Shown: one piece after another, positions 9,607 through 17,585 of the stretch
Layout: every line of letters starts with the position of its first letter
Numbering within the stretch: the stretch's first letter is position 1
Assembly: GCF_014196925.1 (NCBI RefSeq)
Contig: NZ_JACIEN010000006.1
Coordinates: 186,001 to 250,000, forward strand
Origin: Chelatococcus caeni
GTDB lineage: Bacteria; Pseudomonadota; Alphaproteobacteria; Rhizobiales; Beijerinckiaceae
Length of the DNA stretch: 64,000 bases
Reading direction: 5' to 3'
Notes under the pieces: model-generated
What the model saw: only the letters and a program-made list of their open reading frames with translations
What the model was told of the DNA's origin: nothing
Databases searched by the model: none
Program-made: the position numbers and the translations under genes

Positions 9607-9657
9607 CGAACGAATCCTGATTCTCCACGAGTCAGCGATTCGGGCTCCCTTCGTTCG
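9607..9657. promoter_or_regulatory. Hairpin carrying four GANTC (CcrM) sites
   Basis: GAATC (9612), GATTC (9619), GAGTC (9629) and GATTC (9637) fall within 30 bases. The same stretch is self-complementary: CGAATCCTGA pairs with TCAG-C-GATTCG, and an outer pairing CGAACGAA / TTCGTTCG (9607-9614 with 9650-9657) is also possible. GANTC is the target of the cell-cycle methylase CcrM in alphaproteobacteria, so a methylation-sensitive promoter is an attractive reading. Confidence 0.4.
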
Positions 9658-9767
9658 CGGCCTGTTCGCATCGTTAAAAAGCGAGCGGGCGGGCGTTCCG
9701 CTGTGGTACAGGAGGGCGCCGGGGCAAAGCCTCGCGGCGCCGGGCCGTTTGTCGTAATCGGGATCGC

Positions 9768-12700
9768 ATGCTTCTTCGATCATTGCCGCCTTCCGTGCGC
9801 GCCCGCGGGGTCACCGCCGTGCTCGGGCCGACCAACACGGGCAAGACGCATCTCGCCATCGAGCGCATGCTGGCGCACGAGAGCGGGGTAATCGGCCTGC
9901 CGCTGCGCCTCCTGGCACGGGAGGTCTACGGCCGCCTCGTCGAGCGCGCCGGCGCCGATCAGGTCGCGCTCGTCACAGGCGAGGAGAAGATCAAGCCGCT
10001 CAACGCCCGCTACTGGGTGGCGACGGTCGAGGCCATGCCGCGCGACCTCGACGTCGCCTTCTGCGCCATCGACGAGATCCAGCTCGCCAGCGACTTCGAC
10101 CGCGGCCACGTCTTCACCGACCGGCTGCTCAACCAGCGCGGCCGCTCCGAGACCCTCATCATCGGCGCGGCCACCATGCGTCCGCTGGTCGAGAAGCTGC
10201 TGCCGGGCGCCAACATCGTCTCGCGGCCGCGCCTGTCGCAGCTGAGCTATGCCGGCGAAAAGAAGATCACGCGGCTGCCGCGCCGCTCGGCCGTCGTCGC
10301 CTTCTCGGCCGAGGAGGTCTATGCCGTCGCCGAGCTCATCCGCCGGCAGAAGGGCGGGGCGGCCGTCGTGCTCGGGGCCCTGAGCCCGCGCACCCGCAAC
10401 GCCCAGGTCGAGCTCTACCAGTCCGGCGACGTCGACTATCTCGTCGCCACCGACGCCATCGGCATGGGCCTCAACCTCGACGTCGACCATGTCGCCTTCG
10501 CCAGCGAGAGGAAGTTCGACGGCTACGGCTTCCGCCAGCTGACACCCGCCGAATTCGGCCAGATCGCCGGCCGCGCCGGGCGCCACATGCGTGATGGCAC
10601 CTTCGGCACCACGGGCCGCTGCCCGCCCTTCGATTCCGAGCTCGTCACGGCGCTCGAGGACCATGCCTTCGAGCCGGTGCGCATGCTGCAGTGGCGCAAC
10701 CCGGATCTCGACTTCGCCTCGCTGGCTGCCCTGCAGCGCAGCCTCGCCGCGCCGCCGCGCGAGGAAGGGCTGACGCGCGCGCCGACCGCCGAGGACGAGG
10801 CGGCGCTCGACATCGCCGCCCGCGATGCCGAGGTGCGCCGCCTTGCCGGCTCGCGCGCGGCGGTCGAGCGCCTGTGGGAGGTGTGCCAGGTGCCGGACTA
10901 CCGGCGCGTCGCATCGGCCGCTCATGCCGACCTCGTCGTCACGATTTACCGCGATCTCGTCAGCAACGGCGTGCTAGCGGAGGACTGGTTCGCCCGTCAG
11001 GTCGGCCTCGTCGACCGCACCGACGGCGACATCGACACCCTCTCCGCACGCATCGCACAGGTGCGCACATGGACCTTCGTCGCCAACCGTCCCGACTGGT
11101 TGACCGATCCCGAGCATTGGCAGGCGCGAACCCGTCAGGTAGAGGACAGGCTGTCGGATGCGCTGCACGAGCGTCTGGCCAGCCGGTTCGTCGACCGGCG
11201 CACCAGCGTCCTGATGCGGCGTTTGAGAGAGAATGCGATGCTTGAAGCGGAAGTCACCGCCGCTGGGGACGTTCTGGTCGAAGGCCAGCACGTGGGCCAG
11301 CTCCACGGATTTCAGTTCGCCGCGGACCCGCAGGCGGACGGCACCGAAGCCAAGGCCCTGCGCGCCGCGGCGCAGAAGGCGCTGGCCGGCGAGATCGAGA
11401 TGCGCGCCGAGCGCCTCGCCAACGCCGGCGACGAGACGTTCGTGCTCGCGAACGACGGGGTCGTGCGCTGGATGGGCGAGGCCGTGGCGCGGCTGGTGCC
11501 GGGCGAGAAGCTGCTGGGCCCGCGCCTGCGCATCCTCTCCGACGAGCATCTGACCGGCCCGGCGCGCGACAAGGTCGAGCAGCGATTGGAGCTGTGGCTC
11601 AAGGCGCATGTCGCCAAGCTGCTCGGGCCGCTCATCGCGTTGGAGGAGGCAAGCGAGCTCAACGGCATCGCCCGCGGCATCGCCTTCCAGATCGCCGAAT
11701 CCCTCGGCGTGCTCGACAGGGCGCGCGTGGCGCAGGAGGTGAAGGGCCTCGACCAGGAGCAGCGCGGCGCCCTGAGGCGCATGGGCGTGCGCTTCGGCGC
11801 CTATCATCTCTACCTGCCCCAGCTCCTGAAGCCGGCGCCGCGGGCGCTCGCCGCCCAGCTGTGGGCGCTCAAGCACGGCGGCCTCGACGTCAAGGGGCTC
11901 GACGACATCCCCCATCTCGCCGCCTCGGGGCGCACCTCGATCCCGGTCGATGCCGAGGCGCCGAAGGCGCTCTATCGCGCCGCCGGCTTCCGCGTCTGCG
12001 GCGAGCGGGCCGTGCGCGTCGACATCCTCGAGCGCCTCGCCGATCTCATCCGCCCGGCCATCGCCTACCGGCCCGGCACGACGCCCGGCGAGCCGCCGGC
12101 CGGCGCCGCCGACGGTGACGCCTTCGTCGTCACCGTCGCCATGACGTCGCTCGTCGGCTGCTCGGGCGAGGACTTCTCGTCGATCCTCAAGGCGCTCGGC
12201 TATGTCATGGACCGCCGCACGGGCCCGGCCATCACGGTGCCGCTCGTGCCGGCGCCCCGGCAGGTGACGCCGCCCGAGCGTGGAGCCGAAGCCGCTGCCG
12301 CGGAACCGGCCGAGCCCGCCGGAACGGAAGGCGAGGCCGCGGCTGCTGACGCCGCACCTTCCGAGAGCGAAGGAGCGGTCGAGGACACCGAGGCACAGGC
12401 TGCTGCCCCGGAGGCCGCCAACGAAACCGTTGTCGAGGCCGAGGCTGCCGAGCCGGCCCCCACCGAGGTGCCGGCCGAAGCGCCCGCCGACGGGCCGCAG
12501 CTCACGGTGGAATCGGCATCCCAGGAGCCGGCATCCCAGGAGCCGGCCTCGCAGGAGCCAGCCGCTCGGGAGGCTGGGCCGGAGGAGGCCGCTGCGGCCG
12601 ATCCGGCCGAGCCGGTCCTGATCGAGGTATGGCGCCCGCATCGCCATCACCATCACGCCCCGCAGCGGCAGGGCGCGGACAAGCGCGGCCGCCGCCATGG

Positions 12701-12977
12701 CCGGGGCGAGGCGCCGCGCGAAAGCGCAGCGGGACGGCCGGAGGCTCCGGCGGTGCGCGGGCCGATGCGCCCGGCCCAGCCGCGCAACGGTGCCCCGGGC
12801 GGCGGGCGGCCGGCGGACAAGCGGGCCGACGGCGGGCAGCGCCGCGGCAAGCCGGGAGAGGGACGCGGCGAGCGCCGCCACGAGCAGCGCAGCGAGCGGG
12901 CGCCCGATCCCAATTCGCCTTTCGCCAAGCTGCTCGCCCTCAAGCAGCAGCTGGAATCGCGGGACGACAAGAAGTAG
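9768..12977 (+). CDS. SUV3-like ATP-dependent RNA helicase with long disordered tail
   Basis: A 1069-residue DExH-type helicase of the SUV3-like family found in alphaproteobacteria and mitochondria, expected to unwind RNA in decay or processing. Walker A GPTNTGKT is at 20-27, the DEIQ box at 102-105 and motif VI QIAGRAGR from Gln265. A middle helical region follows to about residue 830. The last 240 residues are Ala/Glu/Pro-rich, then Arg/Gly/Lys-rich, with three ASQEP repeats, an RHHHH cluster and a final conserved-looking FAKLLALKQQLES helix. A basic tail suggests RNA binding. The Hsp15-like gene follows closely. Confidence 0.9.
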   Translation: MLLRSLPPSVRARGVTAVLGPTNTGKTHLAIERMLAHESGVIGLPLRLLAREVYGRLVERAGADQVALVTGEEKIKPLNARYWVATVEAMPRDLDVAFCAIDEIQLASDFDRGHVFTDRLLNQRGRSETLIIGAATMRPLVEKLLPGANIVSRPRLSQLSYAGEKKITRLPRRSAVVAFSAEEVYAVAELIRRQKGGAAVVLGALSPRTRNAQVELYQSGDVDYLVATDAIGMGLNLDVDHVAFASERKFDGYGFRQLTPAEFGQIAGRAGRHMRDGTFGTTGRCPPFDSELVTALEDHAFEPVRMLQWRNPDLDFASLAALQRSLAAPPREEGLTRAPTAEDEAALDIAARDAEVRRLAGSRAAVERLWEVCQVPDYRRVASAAHADLVVTIYRDLVSNGVLAEDWFARQVGLVDRTDGDIDTLSARIAQVRTWTFVANRPDWLTDPEHWQARTRQVEDRLSDALHERLASRFVDRRTSVLMRRLRENAMLEAEVTAAGDVLVEGQHVGQLHGFQFAADPQADGTEAKALRAAAQKALAGEIEMRAERLANAGDETFVLANDGVVRWMGEAVARLVPGEKLLGPRLRILSDEHLTGPARDKVEQRLELWLKAHVAKLLGPLIALEEASELNGIARGIAFQIAESLGVLDRARVAQEVKGLDQEQRGALRRMGVRFGAYHLYLPQLLKPAPRALAAQLWALKHGGLDVKGLDDIPHLAASGRTSIPVDAEAPKALYRAAGFRVCGERAVRVDILERLADLIRPAIAYRPGTTPGEPPAGAADGDAFVVTVAMTSLVGCSGEDFSSILKALGYVMDRRTGPAITVPLVPAPRQVTPPERGAEAAAAEPAEPAGTEGEAAAADAAPSESEGAVEDTEAQAAAPEAANETVVEAEAAEPAPTEVPAEAPADGPQLTVESASQEPASQEPASQEPAAREAGPEEAAAADPAEPVLIEVWRPHRHHHHAPQRQGADKRGRRHGRGEAPRESAAGRPEAPAVRGPMRPAQPRNGAPGGGRPADKRADGGQRRGKPGEGRGERRHEQRSERAPDPNSPFAKLLALKQQLESRDDKK
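12516..12560 (+). repeat. Three 15-bp tandem repeats in the helicase tail
   Basis: Units start at 12516, 12531 and 12546. The first two are identical and the third has three substitutions. They encode ASQEP three times inside the acidic low-complexity part of the helicase. The 15-base unit keeps the frame, so copy number can vary without disrupting the protein. Confidence 0.85.
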
Positions 12978-12984
12978 CGGCGCC

Positions 12985-13017
12985 GCGGGGCGCGAGCCCC
13001 GCCGCCCGCGCGGGCGG
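12985..13017 (+). other. Two adjacent GC-rich palindromes before the S4-protein start
   Basis: GCGGGGC / GCCCCGC with a GCGA loop (12985-13002) is followed directly by the perfect 16-base palindrome 13002-13017. The second overlaps the GGAG ribosome site (13016-13019) of the next gene, so the structure could act as an attenuating terminator or mask translation. There is no T-run. Confidence 0.35.
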
Positions 13018-13022
13018 AGTGC

Positions 13023-13319
13023 ATGGCGGAGCAGGAAGCCGAGCGGCTGCGTCTCGACAAGTGGCTGTGGCACGCGCGCATGGCCAAGAGCCGCACGCTC
13101 GCCGCCAAGCTGGTAATGGCCGGCCACGTGCGCCTCAACGGCCGGCGCATGGAGGATCCCGCCCGCCGCATCGGCAAGGGCGACGTCCTCACGATCGCCC
13201 TCGCGCACGGGACCTTCGTGGTCACCGTCGTGGCGCTCGGCACGCGCCGCGGGCCTGCGGCAGAAGCGCGCACGCTCTATGTCGAAAATTTGCAGGACGG
13301 CCCTGCACCCAGCGAATGA
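13023..13319 (+). CDS. RNA-binding S4 domain protein (Hsp15-like)
   Basis: A 98-residue S4-domain protein of the Hsp15 family. In E. coli, Hsp15 recycles stalled 50S subunits that carry nascent chains. LRLDKWLWHARMAKSRT and the GHVRLNGRRMEDPARRIGKGD core are diagnostic of the S4 fold. The C-terminus is short. It is separated from the helicase gene by 45 bases containing two palindromes, one touching its ribosome site. The neighbourhood (RNA helicase, S4 protein, FdxA, CarD) is a conserved rhizobial arrangement. Confidence 0.88.
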   Translation: MAEQEAERLRLDKWLWHARMAKSRTLAAKLVMAGHVRLNGRRMEDPARRIGKGDVLTIALAHGTFVVTVVALGTRRGPAAEARTLYVENLQDGPAPSE

Positions 13320-13525
13320 GTGCGCTCTGGCGTCATCCGCGCCGGCTCCTTAAGTCACGGTACGGGCTGGTGTGCGACGTTGTGATGCAGGCGCGGCATT
13401 CGCCGGTCGCGCGCGACGAGACGTCGCTTGCTTTGCCGGCCCGGAGCGGGTAGAGCGCGCTTTCGCACTGACGGACGGGCTAGGGCCCGCCTTCTGAACA
13501 CGGGACCAGGCGGCAGGAGAAGCGG

Positions 13526-13864
13526 ATGACCTACGTCGTCACCGACAACTGCATTCGTTGCAAGTATATGGATTGCGTCGAAGTTTGCCCGGTCGACTGT
13601 TTCTATGAAGGCGAGAACATGCTCGTCATCCACCCGGACGAGTGCATCGATTGCGGCGTGTGCGAGCCGGAGTGCCCCGCCGAGGCGATCAAGCCCGATA
13701 CCGAGCCCTCCCTCGAGAACTGGTTGAAGCTCAACGCCGATTACGCCAAGGTATGGCCCAACATCACGCAGAAGCGTGAGGCGCCGGCCGATGCCAAGGA
13801 GTTCGACGGCATCGCCGGCAAGCTCGAGAAGTATTTTTCGCCCGAGCCGGGCGAGGGAGATTGA
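13526..13864 (+). CDS. fdxA: 7Fe ferredoxin FdxA
   Basis: Cytosolic electron carrier with one 3Fe-4S and one 4Fe-4S cluster, 112 residues. The first motif [17 protein letters not shown] and the second [12 protein letters not shown] supply the ligands, followed by the usual C-terminal extension [21 protein letters not shown] lies upstream of the ATG. Its redox partner is not evident here. The gene has its own 206-base upstream gap after the S4-protein gene, so an independent promoter is likely. Confidence 0.95.
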   Translation: MTYVVTDNCIRCKYMDCVEVCPVDCFYEGENMLVIHPDECIDCGVCEPECPAEAIKPDTEPSLENWLKLNADYAKVWPNITQKREAPADAKEFDGIAGKLEKYFSPEPGEGD

Positions 13865-14203
13865 GCGCCCCTGCCGCGCCCGTTTGAAGGGTGCGGCGCG
13901 GTAGACCTTTGATTTTCACTGCATTTTATGATAGGTTGTTGTTCTACAGTCGGTTAGCGCAATGGGCACGGTCGTTTTCGCCGTACTTTGTTCAGCCAGA
14001 GAACGTCAGTAGCGGACCTGCGATACCCTTCGCAGGCGTCCAGGGTCTTTGCGCGACACGGGTTCATCGACTGAGATCGGTTTGCGAGGCAGAGGTGTTC
14101 CTCCTGCCCCGCTGGTGTTGTGCCACCGCCGCGGATCAGCCTTCCCGGTGGGGGGGCGTATCGTCCGTTTCGAGGCGAGTGCGATCAGGAGGCGACCACT
14201 ATC
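13865..14203 (+). other. 339-base gap between fdxA and carD with a possible promoter
   Basis: No gene is supported. At 13909-13914 TTGATT is followed, after 17 bases, by TAGGTT (13932-13937) in an unusually AT-rich patch; this is a weak but correctly spaced sigma-70-type candidate. That would leave a leader of about 260 bases for carD. AGGAGG at 14187-14192 is the carD ribosome site. Confidence 0.35.
13873..13897 (+). terminator. Possible terminator hairpin after fdxA
   Basis: GCCGCGCCC / GGGTGCGGC, a 9-bp stem with one G-U pair and a seven-base loop, starts 9 bases after the fdxA stop. The nearest T-rich stretch (CTTTGATTTT) is more than ten bases further on, so intrinsic termination is uncertain. 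Confidence 0.35.
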
Positions 14204-14794
14204 ATGACGAATGCCAAGAAGACCGCCCAGCGTCAGGGTTTCAAGACGGGGGAATCCATCGTCTATCCCGCTCATGGCGTCGGCCAGATCGTCGCCATCG
14301 AGGAGCAGGAGGTCGCCGGTTTCAAGCTGGAACTGTTCGTCATCACGTTCGAGAAAGACAAGATGACCCTGCGCGTGCCGACCACGAAGGCGGCGAGCGT
14401 GGGCATGCGCAAGCTCGCCGAGACGCCGCTCGTCGACAAGGCGCTGGAGACGCTGACCGGCCGTGCGCGCATCAAGCGCACGATGTGGTCGCGCCGCGCT
14501 CAGGAATACGAGGCCAAGATCAATTCGGGCGATCTCATCGCCATCGCCGAGGTGGTGCGCGACCTGCACCGCTCCGACGCGCAGCCCGAGCAGTCCTACA
14601 GCGAGCGCCAGCTCTATGAGGCCGCGCTCGACCGGATGGTGCGCGAGATCTCGGCTGTCAACCGCGTCACCGAGACCGAGGCGCTGAAGCTCATCGAGGA
14701 CAGCCTCGCCAAGTCGCCCAAGCGGGCGGCGAAGGCGCCGGCCGAGGCCGACGCCGACCTCGACGCCGAAGAGGTCCAGGAAGAAGCCGCCTGA
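14204..14794 (+). CDS. carD: CarD family transcriptional regulator
   Basis: RNA-polymerase-binding regulator of the CarD/CdnL family, 196 residues, expected to stabilise open complexes, notably at ribosomal promoters. The N-terminal RNAP-interaction domain begins GESIVYPAHGVGQIVAIEEQEVAG, and the C-terminal helical DNA-binding region contains KRTMWSRRAQEYEAKINSGDL. The frame extends further upstream, but the ATG at 14204 is chosen because AGGAGG lies 11 bases before it and because family proteins start here. A strong terminator follows. The last 30 residues are Ala/Glu-rich. Confidence 0.95.
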   Translation: MTNAKKTAQRQGFKTGESIVYPAHGVGQIVAIEEQEVAGFKLELFVITFEKDKMTLRVPTTKAASVGMRKLAETPLVDKALETLTGRARIKRTMWSRRAQEYEAKINSGDLIAIAEVVRDLHRSDAQPEQSYSERQLYEAALDRMVREISAVNRVTETEALKLIEDSLAKSPKRAAKAPAEADADLDAEEVQEEAA

Positions 14795-14814
14795 TCGCCT
14801 TCAGCTCACGCAGG

Positions 14815-14840
14815 AGCCCGGCAGAGATGCCGGGCTTTTT
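14815..14840 (+). terminator. Strong Rho-independent terminator of carD
   Basis: AGCCCGGCA / TGCCGGGCT, a perfect 9-bp stem with a GAGA tetraloop followed by TTTT, 20 bases after the carD stop. This is the clearest intrinsic terminator in the window. Confidence 0.9.
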
Positions 14841-15012
14841 GCTGTCTGGCAGTCGGCCAGCTTGACGGCGCGGCCTCGGGCATGCCTGCGCCGGAGGAAT
14901 TTCACCCTTCGCTCGAAAACGAGTTCGGCCGCGTCGCGCCGCGCCTGGCAGCCATCCTCCGCGGGCGCGCGACCCGGCCGCGAAGCCCCCGGCCTTCAGG
15001 TCACGGCGCCGA

Positions 15013-16494
15013 TCATTCTTCCGTGATGATCTTGTAGGTCCAGCCGGGCGTGAGCGGCTTGCCGGCGGTGAGGCCGTTGAGCACGAGGAAGCGTTCGAGC
15101 GGCCGGTCGGGAGCCGACATGCGGCTGGCGAGGCTCTCGGCCGTATCGCCGGGCTGCGCCGTGACGAGGGCGATGCGGCGCGGGCGGATGGACGCTATCT
15201 CGTGCGAGGAGAGGCGGCGGAAGCTCGCGAGCGTCTGGCGGAAGGCCCGGGTCGTGGCCGCGCTGTTGTCGCGCGAGGCATAGACGAGGCGGTAGACGGC
15301 ATTGTCGACGCGGATGGCCGCGAGCTGGAAGTGCCACTCCTTGCCCTCGGTGGTGCCCGTCGCGGCCGGCAGGCCGTTGATCGTCGTCTCGGCGATGTTC
15401 TGGGTCGTCATTCCCTCGATCCAGCCGGAGGCGAGGAAATCCTTGAGACTCTGTGCCGGAGGCAGCTCGACGGCGTCAAGGCGCAGGGCCTGCGACCCGT
15501 CCGGCGAGACGCCGAAGACGGCCTGGGCGGTATTGTCGAGCTGGAACCCCTCCGGCCCGGCGAAGGTGATGCCGAGGCGCGGGTGCTGGAAACGGCGGCC
15601 CTGCACGACGCCGTCGGCCGGATCCTCGCCATAGGCGAGGCCGTTGATGGCGTTGAGATAGGTGTTGCGGTCCGCCGCCCCCGCGGCGCTGCCGGCCTGC
15701 CGTGCCGCGGCGATGGCCTGGGACACGCGCTCCGGCGTCGTCGGATGGGTGGAGAGGAAGTTCTGGCCCTGGGCCGACCGGCTCGAGCTGCCATTGAGCT
15801 CGGCGTTGCGGCTCAGCGAGACCAGGAAGCGCGCCGCGCCGTAGGGGTCGTAGCCTGCCTTGGCGATGGTGCGCACGCCGATGCGGTCCGCCTCGAGCTC
15901 CTGCGCGCGCGAGAAGCCGGCGATCGACAGGCGTGTCTCGTCGCGCACCTGCTCGCTCGCTGCCGGGTCGTTCAGCACCTCGGAGACCACGCGGCTCACG
16001 AGCATGGAGCGCTGCTCCATCTCCGCGCGCGCAACGGCATGGCGGGCGGTGACGTGGGCGATCTCGTGGGCGAGCACGCCGGCGATCTCCGACGTGTCGT
16101 TGGACAGAGCGAGCAGGCCGCGCGTGACGTAGACGTTGCCCGTCGGCAGGGCGAAGGCGTTGACGGTCGGGGAGTTGAGGATGGTGACACGATAGCTCTC
16201 GGCCGGACGGTCGCTCGCCGGCGTCAGCTTCGCCACCACCTGCTGCAGCAGCTGCTCGGCCCTGGCGTTGCGATATTCGCCGCCGAGCGCGGAGACGAGC
16301 TGCTGGTGCTCGCGGCTCGCGGCCCGGTCGAGGCCGGTCAGCCGCGGCGCGGCTGGCGGCAGGGGCGCGGTGTCCGGCAGCCGGGTGCCGTCGAAGGCGC
16401 AGCCGGCCAGGAGAAAAGCCATGAACAATCCGGCCGCGAGACGCGCGGCGCGTCCCGGCCCGATTCGTCCTGCCCTGTCGCTCAGCCTGCTCAT
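15013..16494 (-). CDS. Lipoprotein M48 zinc metalloprotease with LysM domain
   Basis: A 493-residue envelope protease. The lipobox LLAGC places the lipidated cysteine at residue 32, so it is probably anchored in the outer membrane. The catalytic HEIAH motif is at 143-147, and the downstream ELEADRIG supplies the third zinc ligand. A long C-terminal part ends in a LysM-like peptidoglycan-binding segment (ALVTAQPGDTAESLA ... FLVLNGL). It resembles BepA/LoiP-type quality-control proteases with an added cell-wall anchor. The frame is open further upstream, but the ATG at 16494 gives the signal peptide and overlaps the preceding gene's stop as ATGA. Confidence 0.9.
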   Translation of the reverse strand: MSRLSDRAGRIGPGRAARLAAGLFMAFLLAGCAFDGTRLPDTAPLPPAAPRLTGLDRAASREHQQLVSALGGEYRNARAEQLLQQVVAKLTPASDRPAESYRVTILNSPTVNAFALPTGNVYVTRGLLALSNDTSEIAGVLAHEIAHVTARHAVARAEMEQRSMLVSRVVSEVLNDPAASEQVRDETRLSIAGFSRAQELEADRIGVRTIAKAGYDPYGAARFLVSLSRNAELNGSSSRSAQGQNFLSTHPTTPERVSQAIAAARQAGSAAGAADRNTYLNAINGLAYGEDPADGVVQGRRFQHPRLGITFAGPEGFQLDNTAQAVFGVSPDGSQALRLDAVELPPAQSLKDFLASGWIEGMTTQNIAETTINGLPAATGTTEGKEWHFQLAAIRVDNAVYRLVYASRDNSAATTRAFRQTLASFRRLSSHEIASIRPRRIALVTAQPGDTAESLASRMSAPDRPLERFLVLNGLTAGKPLTPGWTYKIITEE

Positions 16495-17333
16495 TCCGTC
16501 CCGGCCACCTCGATACGCTCTACGTCTTCCGCCCGTGTTACCTCGATCAACGGCCCGCCGCGAAGCTCGACGACCCCGCGCACACGCACCCGGCGCCCCT
16601 CGAGCGAGGCTGCGGTGAGCCCGGCCGCGCGCATGATCCGCCAGATCGGTTTCGACACGGTGACCGTCATGTCCTCGGACCACCTCCGGCCGAAATTCAG
16701 ATAGGTGCGCGCCGAGCGTTCGCCCACACTCACGACGATGCCCTCGACGATGGCGAAGCGTCCCGCGAGGGCCGCAAGCGCTTCGAGATCATCCGCCTGC
16801 CGCACCGCATGCTCGGCTTCGCGCCACAACCCGCGCACCTCGCGCCGCGCCTCTGTCTCTGCCGTGAGCAGAGCCGGTATGCAATCCTTCACGCCATACT
16901 GCGGCCATACACGCGCCAAACCGTTCCGCACCAACAGCTCCTCGAGCATCATGACATCGGATGCGCCTTCGGCGTCGGTCGACGCGCGTTGTGGGAAAAC
17001 GTCCCAAGCGGCCGAAAGGTTCTTTCCGACCAAAATTGAGGCAACATTGCGGCCCCATCGGTCCGTTCCCGCCCCGATTGCGGCGAGCGCGACATCTTCT
17101 CCGGCGAGTGTTGCAAGCCGTCCACGCCAAGCCTCGGCCGCCGGCCCCTCCTGCGGCAGCAGGATGCCGGCGAGCCGCACCATGCGGCCGTCATCGAGGC
17201 CGAGGTCGCCGTGCCGCGTGACGGCGGCGATGCGCACGGGACCGGCGGCCTGCCCGGCGCAGGAGGCCGCAGCAGCCACCGACGTCGATGCGAGCAGGGC
17301 CGCGAGCGAGCCCGCGATCCCGACATGAAGCAT
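16491..17333 (-). CDS. Exported thermonuclease-like (SNase fold) protein
   Basis: A 280-residue exported protein with an SNase-like OB-fold region. From 17333 it begins MLHVGIAGSLAALLASTSVAAAASC, a clean signal peptide; an alternative start at 17360 adds nine residues. Blocks such as VRLAGILLPQEG, TDRWGRNVASILV and NGLARVWPQ resemble the family's active-site strands, but I cannot confirm the full catalytic Arg/Glu/Arg set, so nuclease activity is not certain. A second OB-like part near the end contains RRVRVRGVVELRGGPLIEVT. It is translationally coupled (ATGA) to the M48 lipoprotein gene and divergent from tRNA-Arg. Confidence 0.75.
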   Translation of the reverse strand: MLHVGIAGSLAALLASTSVAAAASCAGQAAGPVRIAAVTRHGDLGLDDGRMVRLAGILLPQEGPAAEAWRGRLATLAGEDVALAAIGAGTDRWGRNVASILVGKNLSAAWDVFPQRASTDAEGASDVMMLEELLVRNGLARVWPQYGVKDCIPALLTAETEARREVRGLWREAEHAVRQADDLEALAALAGRFAIVEGIVVSVGERSARTYLNFGRRWSEDMTVTVSKPIWRIMRAAGLTAASLEGRRVRVRGVVELRGGPLIEVTRAEDVERIEVAGTE

Positions 17334-17380
17334 CTGCCGCGCTGCAATTTCGAGAATCATGTGCTAAAGGGGCTGCGGTT

Positions 17381-17457
<77 letters not shown>

Positions 17458-17585
17458 TCACTTTCCCTTGTTACCCCACCGACGGCACACGGGCCAGCGC
17501 CTCCGACGCCACCTGTGGCGGATGCGTGGCAATTTGCGTCGAGGGGCGATAGTCTCGCGCCTCTGGAGCCAGCGGGGCGCCGCGG

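Larger units (their letters stand above)
9200..9767. other. 568-base intergenic region upstream of the helicase gene
   Basis: No gene-like reading frame is convincing here. It does contain clustered short motifs, listed separately: CGTTAA at 9445, 9479, 9513 and 9672, and five GANTC sites (one at 9410 and four within 9612-9641). The four close GANTC sites coincide with an imperfect hairpin. The region is therefore likely regulatory, serving the helicase gene or an unrecognised small RNA. Confidence 0.5.

Noticed and set aside
9200-9767. Chromosomal replication origin (TTAA and GANTC cluster)
   Set aside because: No DnaA-box cluster (TTATCCACA-like) was found and the flanking genes are not the usual origin neighbours.
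13938-13975. tRNA-like sequence (GGTTAGCGCAATGG) in the fdxA-carD gap
   Set aside because: It resembles a D arm only; no acceptor, anticodon or T arm can be formed.
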